Source: Pedobacter yonginensis | GTDB taxonomy: Bacteria > Bacteroidota > Bacteroidia > Sphingobacteriales > Sphingobacteriaceae | Length of the DNA stretch: 64,000 nt | Assembly (NCBI RefSeq): GCF_003173595.1 | Contig: NZ_QGNZ01000003.1 | Coordinates: forward strand, 1-64,000 | Direction of reading: 5' to 3' | In this document: positions 25,614 through 33,872 of the stretch, piece after piece | How positions within the stretch are numbered: the stretch's first letter is position 1 | Layout: each line of letters opens with the position of its first letter | Position numbers and translations under genes: made by a program | Notes under the pieces: model-generated | Seen by the model: only the letters and a program-made list of their open reading frames with translations | Told to the model about the DNA's origin: nothing | Database searches by the model: none

Positions 25614-26918
25614 CTAGCTTGCTATTTCTAACTTTAGTTTCTTACCTTTTATTTTTTCTCCTTGTAAAATTTTAAGTAGCTTTTCTACTTTACTTCTTTT
25701 TACAGCCACATAGCTTGTGGTGTCTTTAACTTCAATTAACCCTAAATCGTCCTTTTGTAAATTGCCCTTTTGCAAAAACAAGCCAACGATGTCAATTTTA
25801 TTGATTTTGTCTTTTTTACCGTGTGCCAAGTATAAAGTTTGCCAATCACTTTGTTCTGGCAGTGTATATTTATCAGATAAAACCTCTTCTTCTATGCTTT
25901 CTGGGAGGTATTTATAATGCTCTTCTTCGGTTAAAACGACATATGCGGTGCCTTTAGCGTGCATGCGTGCAGTTCTCCCGTTTCTGTGGATGTAGGCATC
26001 TTCAGTATAGGGCAATTGGTAGTGCACAATATGCTCTACTTCAGGTATATCCAAGCCGCGGGCGGCTAAATCTGTTGTAACTAAAATTTTATGGCTACCA
26101 TTTCTAAATTTTAATAAAGATTTTTCTCGATCTATCTGCTCCATCCCACCGTGAAAAACATCATGTCCCAAACCATGTTCAAAAAGCAAATCGCTAATTC
26201 TATCGACGGTTTCTCTGTGGTTGCAGAAAACCAAAGTGTTTTGGCTACCTATTTTGCTTAATAATTTGAATAAAACTTCCAGTTTATCTGCAGCTGGCGC
26301 CATTACCTTTTTAAGCTTAAGGTCTGGTTTTGCCTGAATGTTATTAGAAAAATCTATAGATACAGGGTTGTTAATTTTAACGAAAGGCGGAATTTCTTCC
26401 ATTTTGGTTGCCGATGTTAAAATTCTTTGTTTCAATGATCGTAGGGAACCAATGATGAATGACATATCTGCTTCGAAACCAAATTCAAGCGATTTATCAA
26501 ACTCATCCAAAATTAAGGTTTCTACAAATGATTCGTCGAAGTTTTGATGGTCTAAATGGTAGGCAATTCTACCAGGCGTACCAATTAGTACCGCAGGTGG
26601 ATGTGCTAAATTGTTTTTTTCAACTCGAACAGCGTGGCCACCGTAACAGCAGTTTACTTTAAAAGGTGTGCCCATTTGCTTAAAAACCTGCTCAATTTGC
26701 AGCGCCAATTCTCTTGATGGAACTAAAATAAGCGCTTGCACTCCCTTTACATCCGCCTTTAAACTACTAATTAAGGGCAATAAAAAGGCAAGGGTTTTTC
26801 CAGAACCTGTTGGGGCAATAAGCAAAACATCATTACCGGTTTTGGCCGATTTGATGGAAGCATGTTGCATTTCATTAAGTGCAGAAATGTTTAATCTTTT
26901 AAGCGCGTTCTCTACCAT
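25614..26918 (-). CDS. DEAD-box RNA helicase with DbpA-like RNA-binding domain
   Basis: A 434-aa ATP-dependent RNA helicase. Seen are the Q-motif region (LNEMQ), motif I APTGSGKT (35-42), Ia PSRELA, motif II as DEFD instead of DEAD, motif III SAT, the ARGLD element and motif VI as HRNGRTAR instead of HRxGRxGR. Residues about 365-432 match the DbpA C-terminal domain that recognises 23S rRNA hairpin 92 (INKIDIVGLFLQKGNL, DTTSYVAVKR, KIKGKKLKLE). A role in large-subunit assembly is inferred. A -7 box lies 7 bases upstream of the ATG. Confidence 0.9.
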   Translation of the reverse strand: MVENALKRLNISALNEMQHASIKSAKTGNDVLLIAPTGSGKTLAFLLPLISSLKADVKGVQALILVPSRELALQIEQVFKQMGTPFKVNCCYGGHAVRVEKNNLAHPPAVLIGTPGRIAYHLDHQNFDESFVETLILDEFDKSLEFGFEADMSFIIGSLRSLKQRILTSATKMEEIPPFVKINNPVSIDFSNNIQAKPDLKLKKVMAPAADKLEVLFKLLSKIGSQNTLVFCNHRETVDRISDLLFEHGLGHDVFHGGMEQIDREKSLLKFRNGSHKILVTTDLAARGLDIPEVEHIVHYQLPYTEDAYIHRNGRTARMHAKGTAYVVLTEEEHYKYLPESIEEEVLSDKYTLPEQSDWQTLYLAHGKKDKINKIDIVGLFLQKGNLQKDDLGLIEVKDTTSYVAVKRSKVEKLLKILQGEKIKGKKLKLEIAS

Positions 26919-26925
26919 TGTGCCG

Positions 26926-26933
26926 CAAAGATA
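26926..26933 (-). promoter_or_regulatory. -7 box of the DEAD-box helicase gene
   Basis: TATCTTTG on the minus strand, 7 bases upstream of the start codon. With the usual distance the transcript starts at or beside the AUG. No good -33 element was seen. Confidence 0.45.
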
Positions 26934-26967
26934 AGCATTTCTGCATTGGGCGCTTTTTAGATTAGGT

Positions 26968-27186
26968 TTAGTACTTTAAATATTTTTTACTAAATCGTTT
27001 AAGAGTAGAAAGATTCAATCTTTTTTCTAACAAAAAAAGCATCTTTCCTCTTTTTGATAAAGAAGATGTAATCTTTTCATTAACAGAATCAACAGATGAT
27101 AAAAATTTGTCGGTTAATTCATCTGCAAACTTATTGGCTCTGCTTTGCTGTAATTGCTCAAACTCTTGGATTAATTCGATTCTCAT
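26968..27186 (-). CDS. hypothetical small helical protein
   Basis: A 72-aa basic, largely helical protein (MRIELIQEFEQLQQSRANKF at the start, KRFSKKYLKY at the end). No signal peptide or membrane segment. I do not recognise it. It lies just upstream of the helicase gene on the same strand, with 49 bases between them. Confidence 0.5.
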   Translation of the reverse strand: MRIELIQEFEQLQQSRANKFADELTDKFLSSVDSVNEKITSSLSKRGKMLFLLEKRLNLSTLKRFSKKYLKY

Positions 27187-27399
27187 AACTTTATCGGTTT
27201 AGTGATATACTAATTAACAACGACAAGAATATTTAAATGTTTCAAAAAACATCAAATCAATTCCGATTATTTTAACTAACTTGTTGATAACTAAGTTTTT
27301 GTTAGCAAATAAACAAATACACTTAACACGGATTTAATTTTTAGCGCTTATTTTTATAAAAACCTGATTACCATTTGTTAACCTCAAACAATATCGTGT

Positions 27400-27873
27400 A
27401 TGACCTGGAAAAAATTTAGTGGTGAAATCGTCCAATCATCAATCTTAGAAGAAGTAGAACAAGCTATTATTAGAGAAACTGAAAATGGCTACAAACTAAA
27501 GGTCTGTATAGGTACAGATTCTCAAGTTAAAGGCGCAGTAACCGATTTCGCAACCGTTATCGTTTTGCTAAGAGAACATCATGGCGGCTTCATGTACATC
27601 CATCAAGAAAAAAGTTCGCAACAAGTAAGCATTAAAGAGCGAATGCTCTTGGAAGTGCAAAAGTCTATCGAAACGGCTTATTCTATTTGCGATTTGCTGG
27701 ACATTTATGATGTTGCCTTGGAAGTTCATGCTGATATTAACACAAACCCCTCGTTTAAATCAAACAAAGCTTTAAACGATGCTATGGGCTATATTTTAAG
27801 CATGGGTTTTATTTTCAAAGCCAAGCCTGAAGCTTTTGCTAGCTCTACGTGTGCCGATAAAATGGTGCATTAG
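27400..27873 (+). CDS. YkuK family ribonuclease H-like protein
   Basis: A 157-aa protein of the DUF458/YkuK family with an RNase H-like fold. The conserved CIGTDSQV (about 36-43) supplies an acidic residue, followed by ATVIVLL, the VSIKERMLLEVQKSIE helix and DVALEVHADIN (about 108-118) with further acidic residues, then MGYILSMGF and the C-terminal CADKMVH. Nuclease activity is inferred from the fold and has little experimental support in the family. First of three rightward genes. Confidence 0.85.
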   Translation: MTWKKFSGEIVQSSILEEVEQAIIRETENGYKLKVCIGTDSQVKGAVTDFATVIVLLREHHGGFMYIHQEKSSQQVSIKERMLLEVQKSIETAYSICDLLDIYDVALEVHADINTNPSFKSNKALNDAMGYILSMGFIFKAKPEAFASSTCADKMVH

Positions 27874-27922
27874 TTTCAAAACAAATTATTTAGGAGTATC
27901 TTTAATTCATAAATCATCATCT

Positions 27923-28447
27923 ATGAAAAAGATACTCCTCACGCTGTTTATTTTAACGAATACCCTTGTGGCTTTTGCTCAAGCCGATCCGGATTCTTAT
28001 GTTAAAGTTGGCGGTCCTGTCCCTCCGTTCAAATTCGAAATTGAAAAGGGAAAAACCGTAAATATAGCCGATTATAAGGGTAAAGTTGTTTTGATTAATC
28101 TATTTGCCACTTGGTGCCCACCCTGCAATGTAGAACTCCCGCTGGCTCAAAAGGAAATTTGGGATCAATACAAAGACAATAAAAATTTCGCTTTCTTTGT
28201 TTTCGGTCGTGAAGAAGGTTGGGAAAAACTGGTGCCTTACAAAGCGAAAAAAGGTTTTACTTTCCCAATTTTACCCGATGCCGACCGATCCATCTTTAGT
28301 AAGTTTGCCAAACAATCCATCCCGAGAAACATTTTGATTGATGAAAATGGAAAAATCATCTATCAATCAATGGGTTATGAAGAAAGCGAGTTTAAAACTT
28401 TAGTCAAAATTATTCAAGATAAATTATCTACATTATCCACAAAATAA
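27923..28447 (+). CDS. TlpA-like periplasmic thioredoxin
   Basis: A 174-aa TlpA/ResA-type disulfide reductase. The ATG at 27923 opens a signal peptide (MKKILLTLFILTNTLVAFAQ); a longer in-frame frame runs back over the ykuK stop but lacks a sensible N-terminus. The active site is WCPPC (ATWCPPCN), and the cis-proline motif is SIPRNILID. Catalyses thiol-disulfide exchange in the periplasm, often for cytochrome c maturation or oxidative stress. No cytochrome genes are adjacent, so the partner is unknown. Confidence 0.9.
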   Translation: MKKILLTLFILTNTLVAFAQADPDSYVKVGGPVPPFKFEIEKGKTVNIADYKGKVVLINLFATWCPPCNVELPLAQKEIWDQYKDNKNFAFFVFGREEGWEKLVPYKAKKGFTFPILPDADRSIFSKFAKQSIPRNILIDENGKIIYQSMGYEESEFKTLVKIIQDKLSTLSTK

Positions 28448-28478
28448 CTCAATTCCATTTATCCTTAAATAATCAAAA

Positions 28479-28946
28479 TTGAAAACTTATAGAATAGAAT
28501 TTACACAAAAAATACCTGTTGATTTAGATACCGCTTGGGATTTCTTTTCATCACCCCTTAATCTTTCAGAAATTACACCGAAAGACATGACTTTTGATGT
28601 AACAACCCCCAATCTGGAAGGCGCTAAAATGTATCCTGGCATGATTATCACCTATAAAGTTTCTCCCCTTTTGGGCATAAAACTGAACTGGATGACCGAA
28701 ATTACCCACGTAAAAGAAAAGGAATACTTTATTGATGAGCAGCGCTTTGGCCCATTTGCCTTTTGGCATCACAATCATCATTTTGAAGCTGTAGAAGGAG
28801 GCGTTTTAATGCACGATATTTTGCATTATGGTATTGGATTTGGCCCTATCGGAGCGATTGCAAACAGCTTAATAGTGAGCAAAAAAATAAACGAAATTTT
28901 TAATTTTAGGTTTAAAAAGGTAGAAGAACTTTTTGGTAAGCTTTAA
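28479..28946 (+). CDS. SRPBCC family protein, TTG start
   Basis: A 155-aa ligand-binding-fold protein of the START/Bet v1-like group. Typical are VDLDTAWDFFSSPLNLSEIT (about 14-33), YPGMIITYKVSPL, the ITHVKEKEYFIDEQ strand pair and the C-terminal helix after VLMHDILHYGIGFG. Homologues are often labelled cell division inhibitor by remote similarity; the ligand is unknown. The frame begins with TTG; no in-frame ATG lies near the conserved N-terminus, so TTG is the likely start. It follows the TlpA gene by 31 bases. Confidence 0.82.
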   Translation: MKTYRIEFTQKIPVDLDTAWDFFSSPLNLSEITPKDMTFDVTTPNLEGAKMYPGMIITYKVSPLLGIKLNWMTEITHVKEKEYFIDEQRFGPFAFWHHNHHFEAVEGGVLMHDILHYGIGFGPIGAIANSLIVSKKINEIFNFRFKKVEELFGKL

Positions 28947-28980
28947 AATCAATTAACAAACTTATCGAATAGGAATGCAT

Positions 28981-29562
28981 TTACCATTTTTTAGTTGAAA
29001 TGGTTTCTGCTTTCTTTTTAGCTGTTTCAATTCTAGAGCTTGCTAAGAATTTCTTGAAATCCTCACCAAACTTGGTTGCTTTTACGGATACTCCACCCAA
29101 GATATCTTTCCATTGCCCTGCATTCAATTTACTCGGCGTTTTTTCTAAAGGCGTACCGATGTTGGTAGAAGCGACAAAATTTCCATACCGATCGCGTTGG
29201 TAAGGAATGTACTCAAAATCCGTAAGCCAAAACCTATATTTCTCTGATCTGAATTCAACTGTAAAATTATACTTTACCTCACCACTTGGATGACCCGCCA
29301 CCAACAGCGTTTTATCGATAACTAGGGTTCCTTTAGCAAGAATTGATGTATCTGTTGATGATTCCAAATTCATGGATTTTTTATAATCCTGATGTATAAA
29401 ATCTGCAGCCCGTTTAAGCAAGCTATCTTTGTTTATTGCTTTTACCTCAACAACCTCATAGTAAATATATTTGCCGCGATCATCCAAAGGAAGTTGCTTT
29501 TGCTGGGCCGAGAGCCTTGCAAAGGTGGTTAAGAGCATGATGAAGGTTAAATACTTTTTCAT
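28981..29562 (-). CDS. DUF4468 domain secreted protein
   Basis: 193 aa from the ATG at 29562, which gives a signal peptide ending ARLSAQ. Residues about 24-110 fit DUF4468, a TBP-like fold found in Bacteroidota: LPLDDRGKYIYYEVVEVKAI, KDSLLKRAADFI, then VKYNFTVEFRSEKYRFWLTDFEY. The function is unknown. It stands alone between the SRPBCC gene and the porin terminator. Confidence 0.8.
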   Translation of the reverse strand: MKKYLTFIMLLTTFARLSAQQKQLPLDDRGKYIYYEVVEVKAINKDSLLKRAADFIHQDYKKSMNLESSTDTSILAKGTLVIDKTLLVAGHPSGEVKYNFTVEFRSEKYRFWLTDFEYIPYQRDRYGNFVASTNIGTPLEKTPSKLNAGQWKDILGGVSVKATKFGEDFKKFLASSRIETAKKKAETISTKKW

Positions 29563-29632
29563 TCGTAGGAGTTTTCGGTAAGCCATAAATGTAGAAATTA
29601 TTAGGGCAAAATATAAACAAAGCACATTAAAA

Positions 29633-29664
29633 AAGGCCGTCAGTTTTAGAAAGCTGACGGCCTT
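29633..29664 (-). terminator. terminator of the porin/amt unit
   Basis: Stem AAGGCCGTCAG (29633-29643) with CTGACGGCCTT (29654-29664), followed on the minus strand by a T run. It lies just downstream of the porin gene stop. Confidence 0.9.
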
Positions 29665-29684
29665 AAATCAAAATCAATTATTTT

Positions 29685-30704
29685 TTAGAAAGCGTAAACA
29701 GCAGCTAAAGAGAACTGACCTGCATTTGGAGCAGATAAGCTATTTTTATTAAAAAATGGTTTATCGCCATTGTGATCAAGTCTTACCTCAGGGATAAAAG
29801 TTAAACCACCAGATTTAACATTGGCCGTTAAGGTAACAGCGGTGTATTTTGTACCTGTAACGGGGCCAACATCTTTTGTTTTAAAGTATTCGCCTCTTAA
29901 ACCTAGTGTTACTGCGCTTCCAACCGCATATTGAGGGTACAGAGCAACGCCAGCATAACCACCGCCATCATTATCAATATCATAATTGGCTGCATTTAAG
30001 CCCAATTTAAATTTTTCTGTAATCTGATAAGCAGTCGTTAAATCCTCGATGGTGCCATAACCACCGCCACCAGCGCCAGATAATACATTTAAATACGCCG
30101 TCCAACCTTCAACTGGAGCAATCATTAACTGACCACCCACACTTGATACGCCACGAGTTGCGCTGTACACATTCCAATCGTTAAACAAACCAGCCATTAA
30201 ACTCACTTTATCAGAGAATTTGTATGTTGCTTTAATGCCTGCATTTTGGAATGGTCCATTGGTAAATAAATATGAAGTTGAATAGTTGAAATTTCCTACC
30301 GGAGAAATCACTTCATATCCAATAAAAGTACCCATATAACCTGCAGTCATTGCAAATTTGTCAGAAAAATCATAGTTAATGTATAAATTCTGAATGTGGA
30401 AAGATGATCCACCATTGGCGGCATCTGGAATGGATTGGCTTTGGCCTCTCGGACCGAAAGAAAGTTCGCCAACGAATGATGCTTTTCCGGTTTTTTTCTT
30501 CAATGCTAAATCAATCATTCCCAGTGAAACTGAATTGTGATCAGAGGCAAAAGAAGTTAAAATATTGTTTGGCTTTTTAGCAAAATCATATTTAAAGTAA
30601 GTATCAACCGAACCTGAAATTTCAAGTGGTGATGTTGGCGTCTCTTGAGCCAAGGCACACGTAGTGCTAGCTATAGCAAATATAGCGGTTAAAAGTTTCT
30701 TCAT
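29685..30704 (-). CDS. outer membrane porin, BBP2-like
   Basis: A 339-aa beta-barrel protein with a signal peptide (MKKLLTAIFAIASTTCALAQ). The mature protein is made of alternating amphipathic strands (SGSVDTYFKYDFAK, YINYDFSDKFAMTAGYMG, FKLGLNAANYDIDNDG) and ends in a strand closing with Phe (FSLAAVYAF), the classic barrel end. It fits the putative beta-barrel porin-2 family. It lies 31 bases downstream of the ammonium transporter and shares its terminator, so it is probably the outer-membrane route for the same nitrogen-uptake function; that link is inferred. Confidence 0.82.
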   Translation of the reverse strand: MKKLLTAIFAIASTTCALAQETPTSPLEISGSVDTYFKYDFAKKPNNILTSFASDHNSVSLGMIDLALKKKTGKASFVGELSFGPRGQSQSIPDAANGGSSFHIQNLYINYDFSDKFAMTAGYMGTFIGYEVISPVGNFNYSTSYLFTNGPFQNAGIKATYKFSDKVSLMAGLFNDWNVYSATRGVSSVGGQLMIAPVEGWTAYLNVLSGAGGGGYGTIEDLTTAYQITEKFKLGLNAANYDIDNDGGGYAGVALYPQYAVGSAVTLGLRGEYFKTKDVGPVTGTKYTAVTLTANVKSGGLTFIPEVRLDHNGDKPFFNKNSLSAPNAGQFSLAAVYAF

Positions 30705-30735
30705 GTTTGAGCGGATTGGGGGTTTAGATAATATA

Positions 30736-32130
30736 TTAAATCGTTTCTTGAACTGGACTATTTTTTTCGATGTAAATGGCTTTCTCTTCTACCAATAAAG
30801 TACCTTGAGAATATTTTTCATCATGTTGTGAAGCATCAAGACCTAATTCTTCTTCTTCATCTGAAACGCGGATTGGCTGAATTAAATTCACGAATTTGAA
30901 GATGATAAACGATACCACAAAGCTAAATACAACCACAAGTGCCACACCTTTTAATTGGGTAAAGAAAAATTCTGGGTTGCCATACAATAAACCATCTACA
31001 CCCGCAGCATTAACGGTTTTGGTTGCAAAAACACCAGTTAAAATCATACCTACAATACCACCAACACCATGGCAAGGAAATACATCTAAAGTATCATCAA
31101 TTGTCGTTTTAGATTTCGCATAAACCACCAAGTTAGATACGATGGCTGCAAATGCACCAATAAAAATACTTTGTGGAATAGCAACATAACCTGCGCCTGG
31201 TGTAATGGCAACAAGGCCAACTACAGCACCAATACAGAAACCTAATACCGAAGGCTTTTTACCGCGAAGTACATCAAAGAACATCCAAGATAAACCTGCA
31301 GCACCTGCAGCAACGTTTGTTGTAGCAAAAGCAGAAACCGCTAAAGAACCAGCGCCCAATGCAGAGCCTGCGTTAAAACCAAACCAGCCAAACCACAATA
31401 AACCTGTACCAATTAATACATATGGAATGTTTGCAGGTGGAATTTCTTTATGATCTAAGTGCGCTTTTCTACGTTTTAACACTAAAGCACCTGCTAACGC
31501 AGCCATACCTGCTGAAATATGAACAACTGTACCGCCGGCAAAATCAAACACACCCATTTTCATTAATAAACCATCAGGGCTCCAAGTCATGTGAGCCAAT
31601 GGCGCATAAACCAATAGGCCGAAAAGCACCGTAAATAAAATATAAGATGTAAAACGAATACGTTCTGCAATCGCGCCAACAACTAAACCTGGTGTTATGA
31701 TGGCAAACATCAATTGAAACAAGGCAAATAAAGTTAATGGAATGGTTGGTGCAAGGCTCCATGGTTCGCCAGAGTTTACATCCTTAAAGAAAAGGAATGT
31801 AGATGGATCGCCAATGAAACCACCAATATCTTTACCAAAAGCCAAACTGAAACCTACAACTACCCATAATACCGATACAACACCTGCTGCCACAACACTT
31901 TTAATCATGGTAGATAATACATTTTTTCTATGCACCATACCACCATAAAAGAATGCTAAGCCCGGAGTCATTAAAAATACCAATGCCGTTGCAACAAGAA
32001 TCCAAGCAACATCTGCGGCATTATATTTTCCTACATCATAATTCGCTTTAGCGGGAATAAATATCGCAGCAATGGCTACAATAGAGAGCACCAGAAACGG
32101 CGCAGCTTGTTTAAAGGAAAATTTACTCAT
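30736..32130 (-). CDS. amtB: ammonium transporter AmtB
   Basis: A 464-aa Amt family channel for NH4+/NH3 in the inner membrane. Eleven to twelve hydrophobic segments are visible. The pore histidines are His204 (VVHISAG) and His354 (FPCHGVGG), and the FGWFGFNAGS motif is at 247-256. An N-terminal hydrophobic segment precedes the first core helix. The 40-residue C-terminal tail is acidic. The usual partner glnK is not adjacent; a porin gene follows instead. Expression under nitrogen control is expected but no operator was recognised in the AT-rich leader. Confidence 0.95.
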   Translation of the reverse strand: MSKFSFKQAAPFLVLSIVAIAAIFIPAKANYDVGKYNAADVAWILVATALVFLMTPGLAFFYGGMVHRKNVLSTMIKSVVAAGVVSVLWVVVGFSLAFGKDIGGFIGDPSTFLFFKDVNSGEPWSLAPTIPLTLFALFQLMFAIITPGLVVGAIAERIRFTSYILFTVLFGLLVYAPLAHMTWSPDGLLMKMGVFDFAGGTVVHISAGMAALAGALVLKRRKAHLDHKEIPPANIPYVLIGTGLLWFGWFGFNAGSALGAGSLAVSAFATTNVAAGAAGLSWMFFDVLRGKKPSVLGFCIGAVVGLVAITPGAGYVAIPQSIFIGAFAAIVSNLVVYAKSKTTIDDTLDVFPCHGVGGIVGMILTGVFATKTVNAAGVDGLLYGNPEFFFTQLKGVALVVVFSFVVSFIIFKFVNLIQPIRVSDEEEELGLDASQHDEKYSQGTLLVEEKAIYIEKNSPVQETI

Positions 32131-32419
32131 AGTTTTTAGTTTAATTTGTTTGTTTTAATAAAATAATCGATTTATATCCATTTAATTTTTATAAAAATAC
32201 AACATATTGTAATTTTTACACCATATTTTGGAAATATTCAAACAAATTCATTGAATTTTTGCAAAACCAAGCAAAAAACAATTTAAAAAATGTAATTAAT
32301 AAAAAAAATGAAGTCTAAATAAGCTCGTTTTTAACAAAAAGAAAATCCACTTTTAGTACCGAATTATGATATTTTATCAAAATATTATAACAATTTGGCT
32401 TTAAAACACATATAAAAAG
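32131..32419. other. AT-rich region upstream of amtB
   Basis: About 290 very AT-rich bases holding the amtB promoter region. No clear dyad, riboswitch or small gene is seen. Confidence 0.4.
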
Positions 32420-32448
32420 AAAAAACCCACGAAATTTCGCAGGTTTTT
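32420..32448 (-). terminator. terminator of the TIGR01212 radical SAM gene
   Basis: Nearly symmetrical stem with arms AAAACC...CGAAA and TTTCG...GGTTTT. A and T runs on both sides suggest it can work in both directions. Confidence 0.7.
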
Positions 32449-32476
32449 TGAAAAACTTATCTAAAATAAAGCGCTT

Positions 32477-33424
32477 TTATTCAAAATATCGAGAACCTTG
32501 AACGACACCTCTTTTCTCTATTTCTTTATCAATATAAGTTTGAATTGCTGACTTATTCAGTCCCCAATTGGGGGCAATTAGCAAATCCCAATCCGAAATC
32601 CCGAACAAACGCTGGATAACGATGTCGGGTCGCAGTAAAGGAATCAACTCACAAAGTAAATCTGTGTATTCTTCCAAAGAAAATAACTTGAAAGGCTCCT
32701 TTTTGTATTTTGCGCCCATGATAGAACCCTCTACAATGTGAAGGTGATGAAACTTAACAAATTTTATCTGGGGGAATCGGTTAATTTCATGAATATAACC
32801 CAACATCATTTCTTTAGTTTCCCAAGGAAATCCGAAAATGGTGTGCACGCACAAATCCAACTTACTGTTTTCTAAAAGTTTTACTGCTTCTACAAATTCG
32901 CCATGGCTACATCCTCTATTAATTTGGTTTAGCGTTTCATCATATATAGATTCCATGCCCATTTCCAAATCCACATCAAAACGATCGGTATAACTTTCCA
33001 ACAGGGCCACTTTCTCGGCATCTATGCAATCCGGACGGGTACCTACCGAAAAACCAACAACATCTTCGGTATTAATAGATAAAGCCTCATCATACATCAT
33101 CTTTAAATAATGTACGGGTGCATAGGTGTTGGTGTTCGGCTGGAAATAAACAATAAACTTATCGGCTTTATAAAAATTCTTTCCCCGTTCCATGCCTTTT
33201 TCCAACTGTTCGCGAATGGTGGGCATTTTCCTGGAAATTTCTGGGGTAAAAGAATCTACATTGCAGTAGGTACAACCCCCATAGCCTTTACTCCCATCTC
33301 GATTGGGGCAAGTAAAGCCTCCATCAACAATTGTTTTAAAAACCCGCTGTCCGTTATATTTTTCACGCAAATGCGTTCCGTAATTTTTGTAGCCCTTAAT
33401 GCCTAAATCTACCTGTGTTCCCAT
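32477..33424 (-). CDS. TIGR01212 family radical SAM protein (YhcC-like)
   Basis: 315 aa from the ATG at 33424 (MGTQVDLGIKGYKNYGTHL); an in-frame TTG three codons upstream is ignored. The iron-sulphur cysteines follow the family's wide spacing: Cys39 (TCPNRDG), then Cys51 and Cys54 (GGCTYC). Later motifs YFQPNTNTYAP, GFSVGTRPDC and HTIFGFPWET are diagnostic for the YhcC group. The reaction is unknown. The gene stands alone next to the large repeat block. Confidence 0.9.
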   Translation of the reverse strand: MGTQVDLGIKGYKNYGTHLREKYNGQRVFKTIVDGGFTCPNRDGSKGYGGCTYCNVDSFTPEISRKMPTIREQLEKGMERGKNFYKADKFIVYFQPNTNTYAPVHYLKMMYDEALSINTEDVVGFSVGTRPDCIDAEKVALLESYTDRFDVDLEMGMESIYDETLNQINRGCSHGEFVEAVKLLENSKLDLCVHTIFGFPWETKEMMLGYIHEINRFPQIKFVKFHHLHIVEGSIMGAKYKKEPFKLFSLEEYTDLLCELIPLLRPDIVIQRLFGISDWDLLIAPNWGLNKSAIQTYIDKEIEKRGVVQGSRYFE

Positions 33425-33549
33425 TAAACGCAAAAATACATAATTAGTAGCGAGTTCGGGCGAAGAAGTGTTAAGATTACAAAGCCTTAATATTTACTAT
33501 TAAGGTTCTGTATTTTATTATATTTTCATTTATCATAAGCTGAGCCATG

Positions 33550-33845
33550 GTCACCTTGACTTTATTTCAGGGCCTTAGCTAGGTTTTTTTAAAGGTATTT
33601 TCGATACGCATAATGGAAAACCAATTTTAATGCCCATTAAGATGCTGAAATAAATTCAGCATGACGGATGGTTTCAAGGTATCGTCAACTTGAATTTATT
33701 TCAGGGCCTTAGCTAGCTTTTTTTAAAGGTATTTTCGATACGCATAATTTAAAACCAATTTTAATGCCCATTAAGATGCTGAAATAAATTCAGCATGACG
33801 GATTGTTTATTCAGCATGACGGATGGGTTTAAGGCATCGTCAAGA
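33550..33845. repeat. two tandem ~120-bp inverted-repeat elements plus a fragment
   Basis: Two copies start at 33550 and 33684 (134 bp apart), each carrying CTTGACTTTATTTCAGG or CTTGAATTTATTTCAGG on the left and CTGAAATAAATTCAGCATGA on the right. The ends are imperfect inverted repeats of about 25-28 bp, and the right end also holds a local hairpin ATGCTGAA/TTCAGCAT. A third partial copy with TTCAGCATGACGG lies at about 33804-33845. The elements are non-coding and MITE-like. Confidence 0.8.
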
Positions 33846-33872
33846 GAGTTTTCTAGCGCATGTTCATAATAA

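Noticed and set aside
32131..32419. Possible riboswitch or PII-type operator upstream of amtB.
   Set aside because: No conserved core or dyad could be found in this very AT-rich leader.
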